This document shows, in pieces, positions 35,487 to 44,331 of a DNA stretch of 64,000 nt. Position 1 is the stretch's first letter. Each line of letters begins with the position of its first letter. The notes under the pieces are model-generated. The model was not told where the DNA came from. It saw only the letters and a program-made list of their open reading frames with translations, and ran no database searches. A program made the translations under genes and the position numbers. The DNA lies in assembly GCA_903848645.1 (NCBI GenBank), contig CAINGU010000060.1:31392-95391 (forward strand), in the 5' to 3' direction. Origin of the DNA: an uncultured cyanobacterium (lineage in GTDB: Bacteria; Cyanobacteriota; Cyanobacteriia; Cyanobacteriales; Nostocaceae).

Positions 35487-36770
35487 TTACATTGTCAAAG
35501 ATTGGGGATTGGTTTCAATCAACTTCGCTAAATCTTGCAAGAATCCGGCCGCATCAGCACCGTAAATGATGCGATGATCACAGGTGATTGTAACTTGCAT
35601 TTGTTGACGCACACCAAATAATCCGTCAGGTGTAGCAACTACTTGGGGACGAGATGCACCAATGGCTAAAATTGAAGCTTGTCCAGGTGGTAAAATTGCA
35701 TCAAAGGTATCTACACCAAACATTCCTAAGTTGGAAAGTGTGAAAGTACCGCTGTTATATTCTACTGGTTGTAGCTGTTTAGCTCTAGCGCGTTCTACTA
35801 AAGATTTCCAATTGCGAGACAAAGAGTAGATATCAACTGCATCTGCATTCTGTAAAACAGGTGTAATTAAACCACCGTCATCCATGGCTACGGCTACAGA
35901 AACATTGATGTTAGGGTGATTAACCACTCCCTGATCTGAGTAGCTGGCATTGAGAATGGGGTGTTTTTGTAATGTTACGGCTACAGCTTTGGCTAGTAGT
36001 GCCGTCATGGTAACACCTTTGGACTTAATTTGTTTGTAAAGTTTATCGAGTCCATCGGTGCTAATTGTGTAACTAACACGGAACACAGGTACAGATAGAC
36101 TAGCTACCATGCCCCGAACTACGGCATTTTGTAGGGTAGTGAATGGTACTACTTGACCAGGAACAGCACTACTAACTACAGGTGCAGGTGTTGCTACAGC
36201 TACAGGTGCTGCTACAGGTGCGGGTGCAGGAGTGACAACTGGGGTAGTAACAGGCTGAACTTTGCCGACTGCGACTTCTACATCTTCAGCGACAATGCGA
36301 CCGTAGGGACCACTACCTGTGAGGGTATTTAAATCAACTCTGAGTTCTTTGGCTAACTTGCGAGCGCGAGGTGAAACCACTACTCTGCCGGGTTGATGGT
36401 TAGAACCATTTTGAGATGCGGTGACAGGTGCGGCAACTGCGGCAGCAGCGACAGGTATAGGGGCAGGTGTGGAGGGAGCAGCAGCACCATCTGCGTTGGC
36501 TAAGGACTTGGCTGTGGCTATTTCTGCTTCTGTTTCGGCTATGTAAGCGATCGCTGCGCCAACTGGGGCGGTTTCACCAGCGGGAACAATGATATGGGCA
36601 AGATATCCTTCATAGAAGGTTTCCACGTCCATATCTGCCTTATCTGATTCGACAACCACCACCGTTTCGCCTTTCTCCACTTTATCTCCAGGCGACTTGA
36701 CCCAGGAGACAATTTTGCCTTCGGTCATGGTGGAACTCAGCGCCGGCATAAATACTTCGTTAATGCTCAT
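35487..36770 (-). CDS. pdhC: Pyruvate dehydrogenase complex dihydrolipoamide acetyltransferase (E2)
   Basis: 427 residues. Residues 1-75 form one lipoyl domain with Lys44 in VVESDKADMDVE as the lipoyl site. An Ala/Pro-rich linker leads to the E3/E1-binding domain (VSPRARKLAKELRVDL, then GSGPYGRIVAEDV). Another Ala/Pro/Val linker precedes the catalytic domain with the terminal active-site motif CDHRIIYGADAAGF. E2 transfers the acetyl group to CoA at the core of the complex. Monocistronic here; the E1 genes are not in this window. Repeat-rich sequence lies upstream. Confidence 0.96.
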   Translation of the reverse strand: MSINEVFMPALSSTMTEGKIVSWVKSPGDKVEKGETVVVVESDKADMDVETFYEGYLAHIIVPAGETAPVGAAIAYIAETEAEIATAKSLANADGAAAPSTPAPIPVAAAAVAAPVTASQNGSNHQPGRVVVSPRARKLAKELRVDLNTLTGSGPYGRIVAEDVEVAVGKVQPVTTPVVTPAPAPVAAPVAVATPAPVVSSAVPGQVVPFTTLQNAVVRGMVASLSVPVFRVSYTISTDGLDKLYKQIKSKGVTMTALLAKAVAVTLQKHPILNASYSDQGVVNHPNINVSVAVAMDDGGLITPVLQNADAVDIYSLSRNWKSLVERARAKQLQPVEYNSGTFTLSNLGMFGVDTFDAILPPGQASILAIGASRPQVVATPDGLFGVRQQMQVTITCDHRIIYGADAAGFLQDLAKLIETNPQSLTM

Positions 36771-36899
36771 GATATGGTGGTTTCAGAATCAATTATATAT
36801 GGACTTCAATCTACGAATTTTAACAGTTTTGTGATCAGGTTGGTGATTTTTTGGAAAAATCAGATGATTGATAACTATCTGTTTTTTTGAACAAAACAC

Positions 36900-37196
36900 A
36901 ACCGCTTACTTGATTCTCAGCGGTTTTGGGTAATTGAATAGATTTTTATGAGAAGATAGTTCTTCCTTATCGAGTTCATGATAACAAATTCAAAATCGTT
37001 TGTCAACCTCCTAATACTCTATTTTCGCGCTGGTTATTTTGGTGAAAAAATCCTGTGATTGTGCAAATCTAGCTATACTCAAAACGGCTTAATCGCTCGA
37101 TTCTATCGGTAGGGGTAAAGCATGAGCTAAACCCCTACAAATCTAGGTTTTTCCTAATCTTGTAAAAGTTAATTTCCTAGCCGTGTTTGGTATAAT
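36900..37196. repeat. Long direct repeat, copy A (downstream of PEP-CTERM-like gene)
   Basis: About 297 bases sharing long near-identical stretches with 37975-38496, for example TTTTCGCGCTGGTTATTTTG and TCTAGCTATA-type segments, and both begin with an AACCGC...AGCGGTT hairpin. Fills most of the 458-base gap between the E2 gene and the next gene; the first part (36771-36899) must hold the E2 promoter. Confidence 0.9.
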
Positions 37197-37228
37197 TATC
37201 AAGCCTGGAGGTGGAAAGGTTTATGAAA

Positions 37229-37846
37229 CTACGGTCTCGGTGACTTGTCGGTGGTTTTTAATGCTATTCTACTCCTGGATTGTTTCCATCGGTGCATTAA
37301 AGCTAGAATGGGGATGGCAGGTAATATAGCACCTGGTGTTGTGTTGAAAGGGACAGGGGTAGGGGTGAGGGTAGCGCCAGATCTCAATCCCTGACCGAAA
37401 TTTATACTTGACACGAAAAGTGAACCGTCAATAACTGGTGGATTTGTCTGATTATTTAATTCTGTTACGGTAGAATTCAGAAAACTGATATCCAAGATAG
37501 AACCTGACGCTGATGTGAATTGAAGACTATTAGCACCAGTACCACCAGGTGCGACAGTGGTTACTGTACCCGTGTTAAAGAGATCAGTAACAGTTCCACC
37601 GGCTGCTGCTGTTCTTGTTACAGTTGCTGTGATATTGACATTGGATATAATATTTGGATTAATTGTAGGATCATAGAAGAACGTACCAGAAGCGGTGGGA
37701 AATGAAGGATAACTTGAGCTTGGAAATCCTTTTGAGAAACTAAAATTATTAAACTGCCATGTTATAGCTTGGGACGGAGACATACTGGAAAGAATACCAG
37801 CAGCAGCACTACCAACAACTAATGGCAAAAAACGAGATATTTTCAT
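37229..37846 (-). CDS. Secreted protein with PEP/PFE-CTERM-like sorting tail
   Basis: 205 residues. A clear signal peptide (positively charged start, hydrophobic FLPLVVGSAAAGILSSM, then PSQA) is followed by a Thr/Ser/Gly-rich, beta-type domain with GTVTDLFNTGTVTTV. The C-terminus VPFNTTPGAILPAIPILALM followed by HRWKQSR has the layout of an exosortase substrate: short motif, hydrophobic helix, basic residues. The motif VPFN differs from the PEP and the cyanobacterial PFE forms. After the basic cluster there is an extra 13-residue tail. Probably surface- or sheath-associated; no exosortase is in the window. Flanked by long direct repeats. Confidence 0.75.
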   Translation of the reverse strand: MKISRFLPLVVGSAAAGILSSMSPSQAITWQFNNFSFSKGFPSSSYPSFPTASGTFFYDPTINPNIISNVNITATVTRTAAAGGTVTDLFNTGTVTTVAPGGTGANSLQFTSASGSILDISFLNSTVTELNNQTNPPVIDGSLFVSSINFGQGLRSGATLTPTPVPFNTTPGAILPAIPILALMHRWKQSRSRIALKTTDKSPRP

Positions 37847-37974
37847 TGAGTAAGTCCTAATTTCTGTGTTTTAATTCAACCTATATGTAAGTATATTCCT
37901 GAAACAGCATTTGTCTTTTTTTTTACAAAAATTTTCACCAAACTCGCATTTTCGTTTTTATTATGCAAAAAAAT

Positions 37975-38496
37975 AACCGCCTACGTCATGGTAAGCGGTT
38001 CTGCATAATTCGATAGAGTTTATTTATAAGATAGTTCTTCCTTATCAAGTTCACGATAACAAATTCAAAATCATTTGTCAACTCCCTAATACTTTATTTT
38101 CGCGCTGGTTATTTTGGTGAAAAAATCTTGTGATTGTGCAAATCTAGCTATATACTCAAAACGGCTTAATTGTTCGATTCTATCGGTAGGAGTAAAGCAA
38201 AAGCTTATTGGTGTCAACTTAGGCTACAAATAGCTTATTTGTTTAGCTTCCAAACCCGCCCGGAACTTAAGTTCCGGTCTAATAGCCAAAGTAAACTGAA
38301 GTTTACTAAAGAATTTAAAAATTTTTATGGTTATTTAGTCATCAAAAGACAACTTTTGTTATGAGACTGGGAATGAATTCCCAGGCGGGTTAAAGGTTTT
38401 ACGTTAAGTTGACACATATCAGCACTGCTAAACCCCTACAAATCTAGGTTTTTCGTAATTTCGTAAAAGTCCATGTCCCAACCGTGTTTATTATAA
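37975..38496. repeat. Long direct repeat, copy B, interrupted by a 205-bp inverted-repeat element
   Basis: Same sequence as 36900-37196 but about 225 bases longer because of an insertion near 38200-38426. Apart from this, similarity runs from the AACCGC hairpin to CCGTGTTT...ATAA. Lies in the 732-base gap upstream of the PEP-CTERM-like gene, whose promoter is probably in 37847-37974. Confidence 0.9.
38211..38415. mobile_element. 205-bp MITE-like element with 11-bp perfect terminal inverted repeats
   Basis: GTGTCAACTTA at 38211-38221 and its complement TAAGTTGACAC at 38405-38415. Inside are further inverted pairs: AACCCGCC with GGCGGGTT, palindrome GGAACTTAAGTTCC, and CTGGGAA with TTCCCAG. 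No protein is encoded. It interrupts repeat copy B; copy A lacks it. No clear target duplication; the ends may extend a few bases outward with imperfect pairing. Confidence 0.75.
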
Positions 38497-38499
38497 CTG

Positions 38500-38549
38500 T
38501 AGAGGCAGAGCCTCTGTGATAGCATTCCCAGTCAGAGACTGGGAACGAG
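38500..38549. repeat. Double-hairpin dispersed repeat
   Basis: AGAGGC-aga-GCCTCT (38501-38515) is followed by TTCCCAGTC-aga-GACTGGGAA (38525-38545). Such paired palindromes are dispersed in many filamentous cyanobacterial genomes. Confidence 0.75.
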
Positions 38550-38578
38550 ATATGGTAGACTTTTACAGAGTCCTAATG

Positions 38579-39028
38579 TTAGATGTCTCCGCGAATTTCT
38601 TCGACAATACCATCACGCAGAACAACTTCAACCTGCATTTTACTAATCAAGTTATCACCTGGTTCAATGCGGAAAAAGCTTTCCATTTGAAATTGGTTAA
38701 CTTCTTGATCTAATTCCAACAATTGTACTTGTTGAAGGTTTTGCAGCATTTGATTTTTCTGCTCTAGAAGTTCACTTTTCTTTTGATTGACTTGCAGTTG
38801 AATATTGTCAATTTGTTGGAGTGTTTGGGGTCCTGGTGGTTGCACACTCTGTTTTTGAATGGCACTAATCGCTCTTTGCCCTTCAACATCTAATTGTTGC
38901 AATTGTTGGTCAATTTGATTAATCTGAGTTTGTAATTGCTGATGTACTTCCTCTTTCCAGAGACTAGTAACTATGGCTTTGACATTAATCGGGCGTTTTA
39001 GAAGCAATTGAGGGTTGGAGACATCCAT
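38579..39028 (-). CDS. YlqD-family protein
   Basis: 149 residues from ATG 39028 (MDVSNPQLLLKRPINVKAIV); an upstream in-frame start would read through a GC-rich palindrome and is unlikely. The middle is a Gln-rich coiled coil (QINQIDQQLQQLDVEGQR), and the C-terminal KMQVEVVLRDGIVEEIRGD is the conserved part of YlqD. Function unknown in bacteria; in cyanobacteria it is widely conserved. Downstream of the acyl-activating enzyme gene in the same direction, separated by a palindrome. Confidence 0.85.
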   Translation of the reverse strand: MDVSNPQLLLKRPINVKAIVTSLWKEEVHQQLQTQINQIDQQLQQLDVEGQRAISAIQKQSVQPPGPQTLQQIDNIQLQVNQKKSELLEQKNQMLQNLQQVQLLELDQEVNQFQMESFFRIEPGDNLISKMQVEVVLRDGIVEEIRGDI

Positions 39029-39081
39029 AAAAATTGTCCGTTCACTCTTAAATAGTTTGTAATGTGGAGAGGAGTCAGTAG

Positions 39082-39119
39082 GGGCGGGGTTTTCCCGCTC
39101 AATCGGGGTTTCCCCGCCC
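39082..39119. repeat. GC-rich imperfect palindrome between acyl synthetase and ylqD genes
   Basis: GGGCGGGG (39082-39089) pairs with CCCCGCCC (39112-39119), with further partial pairing inside. Could act as terminator or attenuator for the minus-strand transcript, or be a dispersed repeat. Confidence 0.6.
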
Positions 39120-39143
39120 AAGATTTAGGGGGAAATTAGGAAA

Positions 39144-41108
39144 TTATTTGGCAAACATTGCGTTAATAATATCGCAATACCGTTCCATGACAATGTGACG
39201 ACGGATTTTGAGCGTTTGTGTCATCATGCCATTTTCAATTGAGAACTGTTCCTCAATGAGTTTGAATGGTCCAATACGATCATCGGCTCGATAGCTAGGA
39301 CGGTTTTGAACTTCCCGATTTAACTCTTGACGAAATAAATCCTGGACTATCTTACTCTCTAAGTCAGTTTTTTCACTATTATTTTGATTTTCTGCCCATT
39401 TTGCTAAGGCTTCTAGGTTAGGAACAATCAAAGCGCCAATGCTACGTTGATCTTGCCCTACCAACATGATTTGGTCAATATAGGGCGATCGCAAACAAGC
39501 ATCTTCTATGGGCTGGGGTTCAATGTTTTCGCCGTTGGTTAAGACTATGGTGTCTTTTGCCCTACCTGTTAATACTAGGTCATTTTCAGGAGTTACCCAA
39601 CCTAAATCACCGCTATCAAACCAACCTTCTGAGTCTATGGCTTTGGTTGTGGCTTCGGGATTTTGATAATAGCCCTGCATAATTTGTGGCCCTTTGAGCA
39701 GCACTAAACCCCGTTCTCCCATGGGTAGCGGTTGACGGGTCTCAGGATTAACAATTTTAACTTCTGTACCCGGAATTGGTTGCCCTGAAGAACCCCGTAA
39801 ATTTCGCCAAGGACGACGGGCATTAGTTACTGGTGAGGTTTCTGTTAAACCATAACCTTGTAAAATCTCAACGCCAACAATTTCAAAAAAGTTATCTATG
39901 TGTTTGGGAAGCGCCCCACCACCGCTAATTATGTGCTTGATTTTGCCGCCGGTGGCTTCTCGCACTTTGGCATAAATTAGTTTTTCACCGAGTGCATGGA
40001 ACGATAACAAACCTAATTCTGCTATTTTGGCTTGGGAACGTTCAATAACTGAGGCATGAATGTGATCTAAACTCAATCCCTGAGAAATGCGCCGCGCTTC
40101 AATATATTTCTGGCTCATTTCCAGTAAAAACTTCACTAAGCTTTGTTTTTTGGCTGGTTGTTCGCGGAATTGCTTTTGCACTCCTTCATAGATTGATTCC
40201 CATAGTCTAGGGACAGCAATCATGTAATTGGGTTTAAATTTCTTTAAATCACCTTTAACAGAACGCAAATTAGTGTAAATTTGGGTACAGCCTTGAGAAA
40301 GTAAGAAATATTCTCCACTGCGTTCATAACTATGCCACGTGGGCAGAATACTGAGAACAATATCTCCTTTCTCCGGTTGGACGACTGCCCCCAAGCTTTT
40401 CACTTGGTGGAGTAAATTTTTGTGCGACAGCATCACACCCTTGGGTTTTCCCGTAGTTCCAGAGGTATAAATTAGCGTCGCTAACGTTTCACCACTGTTT
40501 TTGATAGCTACTAAGGTGTTATTGCTACCAATTTCTAGTAATTGGGAAAAGTTCACCACTGGAAATTTAAGTTCTGTGGGTGGTGCTTCATCTGAAAGTA
40601 GAACGACAAGCTTAATCGGTAATTCATTGAGGCTTTCTCCTAGTTTATTCAGAGTTTTGATATCCTCAACTACTAATGCCGTACTTCCACTATGGGAAAT
40701 AATATAAAGTAATTCTTCTCGTTCTGCTTGGGCGCTACGGACTGCATTTACTGCTCCAGCACTCATGATACCTTGATCAGCAATGAACCAGCGAGGACTG
40801 TTATCAGCAATGAGGGAAACCCGTTCCCCATAGGGAAGAGTTTCGCTATTGTTCATATTTATACCTAACGTCTGCAAACCCGCAGCAAATCGTTGAATTT
40901 GGGCTGCAAGCTGACTATAGGTAATTTTTACCTCTGGTTTGGAGTGAGGGTTATGCAAAGCAATGGTATTCCCAAATTGCCTTGCAGCCAAAGGCCAAAT
41001 TTCTGGTAGTGACTCGACATTTTTATAATCTACTAAACTCTCTAATGCTAGGCGTTCTCGCTCAGAAATGTTAGCCAAGAAAGAAGTTGCGGATTGGTTG
41101 CTTGTCAT
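39144..41108 (-). CDS. Acyl-ACP/long-chain acyl-CoA synthetase (Aas/FadD type)
   Basis: 654 residues, ANL superfamily. AMP-binding motif TLIYTSGTTGKPKGVMLSHK, LQGYGLTETSPV, GWFDSGDLGWV and LTGRAKDTIVLTNGENIEP are present in order. Length and N-terminus fit the single cyanobacterial acyl-activating enzyme (Synechocystis slr1609 type), which recycles free fatty acids onto acyl carrier protein at the membrane. Start at ATG 41108. Its own promoter lies in the 220 bases shared with the divergent small peptide gene. Confidence 0.92.
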   Translation of the reverse strand: MTSNQSATSFLANISERERLALESLVDYKNVESLPEIWPLAARQFGNTIALHNPHSKPEVKITYSQLAAQIQRFAAGLQTLGINMNNSETLPYGERVSLIADNSPRWFIADQGIMSAGAVNAVRSAQAEREELLYIISHSGSTALVVEDIKTLNKLGESLNELPIKLVVLLSDEAPPTELKFPVVNFSQLLEIGSNNTLVAIKNSGETLATLIYTSGTTGKPKGVMLSHKNLLHQVKSLGAVVQPEKGDIVLSILPTWHSYERSGEYFLLSQGCTQIYTNLRSVKGDLKKFKPNYMIAVPRLWESIYEGVQKQFREQPAKKQSLVKFLLEMSQKYIEARRISQGLSLDHIHASVIERSQAKIAELGLLSFHALGEKLIYAKVREATGGKIKHIISGGGALPKHIDNFFEIVGVEILQGYGLTETSPVTNARRPWRNLRGSSGQPIPGTEVKIVNPETRQPLPMGERGLVLLKGPQIMQGYYQNPEATTKAIDSEGWFDSGDLGWVTPENDLVLTGRAKDTIVLTNGENIEPQPIEDACLRSPYIDQIMLVGQDQRSIGALIVPNLEALAKWAENQNNSEKTDLESKIVQDLFRQELNREVQNRPSYRADDRIGPFKLIEEQFSIENGMMTQTLKIRRHIVMERYCDIINAMFAK

Positions 41109-41333
41109 AAATACTACTGTAAAAGTAAATTACTAACTCTATCTAATATTTAGATTACATATTAATTGATAACAATTACCGAATTATCCTTGTTCCATCT
41201 ACAAAAATCTATGCTAAACTGATTTTATATAAACTAAATACTATGGTTAAGTCTTCGTGCATTACCATATATTTTAGTGTTAACCAAACTGTTTTCATGT
41301 AATTTCATTTGGGGGTGATTCCCTATAGATTTG

Positions 41334-41570
41334 ATGGATGTATTATTGCTCACCGTCATCAATGCTGGGGCTTGTTTAGCTTTGCCCAAGCTAATATCTA
41401 TGGTTGTGCTTCGTAAACATCAACAATCCCAACCATTTGCCCTTACTCCTAGTTGCAAATCCGCCAAAATGGAAATGACCAGTTTTCCCTATTGTACAGC
41501 TTACGCATTAACTGGTACTCAATCTTGTAAATTTAGTCCGCGTTTTTGTGATCAATGTTCTCCTAACTAA
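41334..41570 (+). CDS. Small protein with hydrophobic N-terminus and Cys-rich tail
   Basis: 78 residues from ATG 41334 (a TTG one codon before is also open). N-terminal MDVLLLTVINAGACLALPKLIS is hydrophobic and clearly related to the 32-residue peptide encoded at 41943-42041. The tail has five Cys (SCKSAKMEM, PYCTAY, QSCKF, RFCDQC), which might bind metal. No family known to me. Similarity between the two peptides is the main argument that both are real. Confidence 0.55.
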   Translation: MDVLLLTVINAGACLALPKLISMVVLRKHQQSQPFALTPSCKSAKMEMTSFPYCTAYALTGTQSCKFSPRFCDQCSPN

Positions 41571-41681
41571 AGAGAATATTAGCGAATTATAGCAATCCTC
41601 AATTGTTTGTGAATATTTTTTCTCTGCGCCCTTCATGATTATAGGTAAAAACATCAATTTTCACAAATTAGACAGGATTGC

Positions 41682-41788
41682 TACAGCACTTCCCGGTGTT
41701 ATGAGGTACATATCTAGCGGGCAAGATGCCCGCACCACAAGAGTTTCATAATTCAACTTTGTACCTCATTAGAGCGGAATCTGCTGTA
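41682..41788. mobile_element. TA-flanked MITE, copy 1 (about 103 bp between TA dinucleotides)
   Basis: Imperfect terminal inverted repeats of about 28 bases (CAGCACTTCCCGGTGTTATG at the left; the right end reads CATTAGAGCGGAATCTGCTG), flanked by TA on both sides, as expected for an IS630/mariner-type derivative. Inner palindrome GCGGGCAAGATGCCCGC. A second copy in inverse orientation starts at 63861. Sits between the two small peptide genes, in a 372-base gap. Confidence 0.85.
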
Positions 41789-41942
41789 TTTATAGCCAGG
41801 AATAGAAAAGTTGAAAGTAAAAGTATTTAATTTACTTATGGAATATCAAAGATATTCAAAAACTCAAAGTTACTCAAACATAGTGTTTATACTGCAAAAT
41901 AAAGATGTGGTTATCACTAATATTTACAAAAAGGAGTTATTT

Positions 41943-42041
41943 ATGACTTTAATTGATGGTCTATTTTTAACGCTATTAAATGCGGCTGTATGTTTAGTTT
42001 TACCAAAGCTACTATCTCTGGCTTTATCTGCAAAAAACTAA
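41943..42041 (+). CDS. 32-residue hydrophobic peptide
   Basis: ATG 41943 is preceded by a strong ribosome site AAGGAG (41931-41936) at ideal spacing; the longer open frame starting upstream lacks one. The product MTLIDGLFLTLLNAAVCLVL-PKLLSLALSAKN is one hydrophobic helix with a PKLLS motif shared with the 41334 gene. The stop codon overlaps the convergent recQ stop (42038-42041). Probably a tiny membrane peptide, perhaps a complex subunit or toxin-like peptide; nothing decides this. Confidence 0.6.
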   Translation: MTLIDGLFLTLLNAAVCLVLPKLLSLALSAKN

Positions 42042-44227
42042 AAGTCAATATCATCTTTAATGGATTTCTGTTTTTCTCGTCGCCATTTTGCCCTAACTAA
42101 ACGAATTTCGTCAAAACTGTAGCTTTCACCTAAATTTTCCCGAATGGGTGTGAGGGCAATATCACCAACAATTTCTAAGACGTTCCAAATTTTCTTTTGG
42201 CGTTCTAAGGGTACTAACTTACTTAAATCTAGAGGTTGTTTTTTCTCAATTAAATTTGAGAGATGACTGATAATTGTGGCAGTTTTAACGTTGCGTTGTT
42301 TAGCGATGTTTTCAATACTCAAACCCTGGTTATATAACTCTAATGTTGTTAATTCTGTATCAGAAGGTGAGTGAGAATGAGGTGATGAATTAACTCGATT
42401 AATCGTCTTTTCTTGTAAACCTTTTTCTTGACGATAGGTTTGAATTTCTGCTAGGAATCTTTCGCCATATTGGGATAATTTATGACTACCAACCCCGGAA
42501 AGATTACCAAATTCATCTAAGGTTTTTGGTTGGCTTTGTGCCATTAATTTGAGGGTAGAATCATGGAAGATGACGTAGGGTGGTACTGCTTGTTCGTCTG
42601 CGAGTTCTTTCCGAAGCGATCGCAATTTTTGCATTAGCACTTCTACATCTGCTGCTTTGACATTTCCCTCTTCCCAAGTAGTTTTCTTGGCTATGGGAAC
42701 AGCAATGGAAACTGGGCGTTGTTTTCGCATTACTTCCCAACTTAAAGCATTAAGTTTTAAAATTGAATAACCGTCTGCGGTTTGTTCTATTAACCCTTGA
42801 TGTAACAGTGATCTTCCTAACATTCGCCATTCATCTACTGTTTTATCTTTGCCAATTCCATAGGTAGAAAGTTGATCATGTTTATTAACAACAATTTTCT
42901 GATTTTTTGCCCCTCTTAATATATCAATAATATGTAACATTCCATATCTTTCTTTACACCTGGCCACACAAGATAGAAATTTCATGGCTTCAATTGTCCA
43001 ATCTTGGACAGGTTTAGGATAAAGACAATTATCACAATTTCCACAATTTCCGGGAAATCTTTCCCCAAAATAACTTAATTGAATTGTGCGTCTACAGTCT
43101 GTCCCTTCTGCATAATCAATTACCTGTCTTAGTTGCTGTTTAGCTATTAATTGTTCTTGGGGATCAGTTTTTTGATTAATACTCCATTCAATGGTTTTAA
43201 TATCACCATAATTGAAAAAAAGTGTACATTTGGAAGGTTCATCATCTCTCCCGGCTCGTCCTGATTCTTGATAATAACTTTCTAAATTTCGCGGTAAATC
43301 GGAATGCACCACAAACCGCACATCAGGTTTATTAATGCCCATACCAAAGGCAACTGTAGCTACCATTACCCGCACATCATCCCGAATAAAGCGAGTTTGA
43401 TTTTTTGATCTTTCATCATCACTTAAACCAGCATGATAAGGTAAAACGGAAATCTTATCATTCTGGAGTTTTAAAGTTATTTCATCAACTTTTTTGCGAG
43501 TTAAACAATAGATAATTCCTGAACCTTCATTTTCTCTAACTATTTCTAATAATTCTGCATAAGCGCGGGTACTTTTAGAACGGACTTCATAATGAAGATT
43601 TTGGCGGTTAAAACTAGCAATATGAATGCTGGGTTGTTTTAATCCTAATTGTTCAATAATATCAGCCCTGACTCTATCTGTAGCGGTAGCAGTCAAAGCA
43701 ATTGTCGGCACATCAGGATAACGTTTTCTGAGTAATCTTAATTGCCGATATTCTGGGCGGAAATCATGTCCCCATTCTGAGACACAATGGGCTTCATCTA
43801 TGGCAAAGGTGGAAATCCCAACTTTTTCTTTAACTACGTCTAAAAGCGGGAGAAATCGGTCACTAACGAGGCGTTCTGGGGCGACATAAAGTAATTTTAT
43901 TTTACCATTCATGATCGCTTCTTCACGGGAGCGAACTTTATAGGCATTAAGACTACTATTCAGAAATGTGGCAGAAATGTTATTAGTTCTTAGTGCTTCT
44001 ACTTGATCTTGCATTAAGGCTATCAATGGTGATACTACCACTGTTAAACCTGGTTTCAAAAGTGCCGGTAATTGAAAGCACAGAGATTTCCCCCCACCTG
44101 TGGGCATGACTACCATTAAATCACGATTTTCTAAGGCATCTTCGATAATTTGCCTTTGTCCAGGGCGAAATTGATCATAACCAAAATGATGTTTTAAGGC
44201 TTTTTCTAGGTGGGGGTACTGAAGCAT
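42038..44227 (-). CDS. recQ: ATP-dependent DNA helicase RecQ
   Basis: 729 residues. Helicase motifs: PTGGGKSLCFQLPAL, DEAHCVSEWGHDFRPEY, TATATDRV, VMVATVAFGMGINKPDVRFV, and QESGRAGRD. The zinc site is C-RRT...CGNCDNC, followed by the RQC winged helix, an HRDC domain (VIFHDSTLKLMAQSQP) and a C-terminal helix-turn-helix region (LYNQGLSIENIAKQRNVKTA). RecQ unwinds forks and recombination intermediates. Complete and of normal size. Its 3' end overlaps the tiny hydrophobic peptide gene by convergent stop codons. Confidence 0.96.
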   Translation of the reverse strand: MLQYPHLEKALKHHFGYDQFRPGQRQIIEDALENRDLMVVMPTGGGKSLCFQLPALLKPGLTVVVSPLIALMQDQVEALRTNNISATFLNSSLNAYKVRSREEAIMNGKIKLLYVAPERLVSDRFLPLLDVVKEKVGISTFAIDEAHCVSEWGHDFRPEYRQLRLLRKRYPDVPTIALTATATDRVRADIIEQLGLKQPSIHIASFNRQNLHYEVRSKSTRAYAELLEIVRENEGSGIIYCLTRKKVDEITLKLQNDKISVLPYHAGLSDDERSKNQTRFIRDDVRVMVATVAFGMGINKPDVRFVVHSDLPRNLESYYQESGRAGRDDEPSKCTLFFNYGDIKTIEWSINQKTDPQEQLIAKQQLRQVIDYAEGTDCRRTIQLSYFGERFPGNCGNCDNCLYPKPVQDWTIEAMKFLSCVARCKERYGMLHIIDILRGAKNQKIVVNKHDQLSTYGIGKDKTVDEWRMLGRSLLHQGLIEQTADGYSILKLNALSWEVMRKQRPVSIAVPIAKKTTWEEGNVKAADVEVLMQKLRSLRKELADEQAVPPYVIFHDSTLKLMAQSQPKTLDEFGNLSGVGSHKLSQYGERFLAEIQTYRQEKGLQEKTINRVNSSPHSHSPSDTELTTLELYNQGLSIENIAKQRNVKTATIISHLSNLIEKKQPLDLSKLVPLERQKKIWNVLEIVGDIALTPIRENLGESYSFDEIRLVRAKWRREKQKSIKDDIDF

Positions 44228-44331
44228 GGTAGATGGCTATTATGAGAAAAATCGGAGTTATTGAGAATTAAATATTTAACTTTTATTTTACATTTTCATT
44301 TAAAAGAAGGGTGGAAAATATTTTTGAGAAA

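Noticed and set aside
38170..38364. 64-codon plus-strand open frame in the long repeat
   Set aside because: It runs across the boundary of the 205-bp inverted-repeat element and the surrounding repeat, so it is a chance frame.
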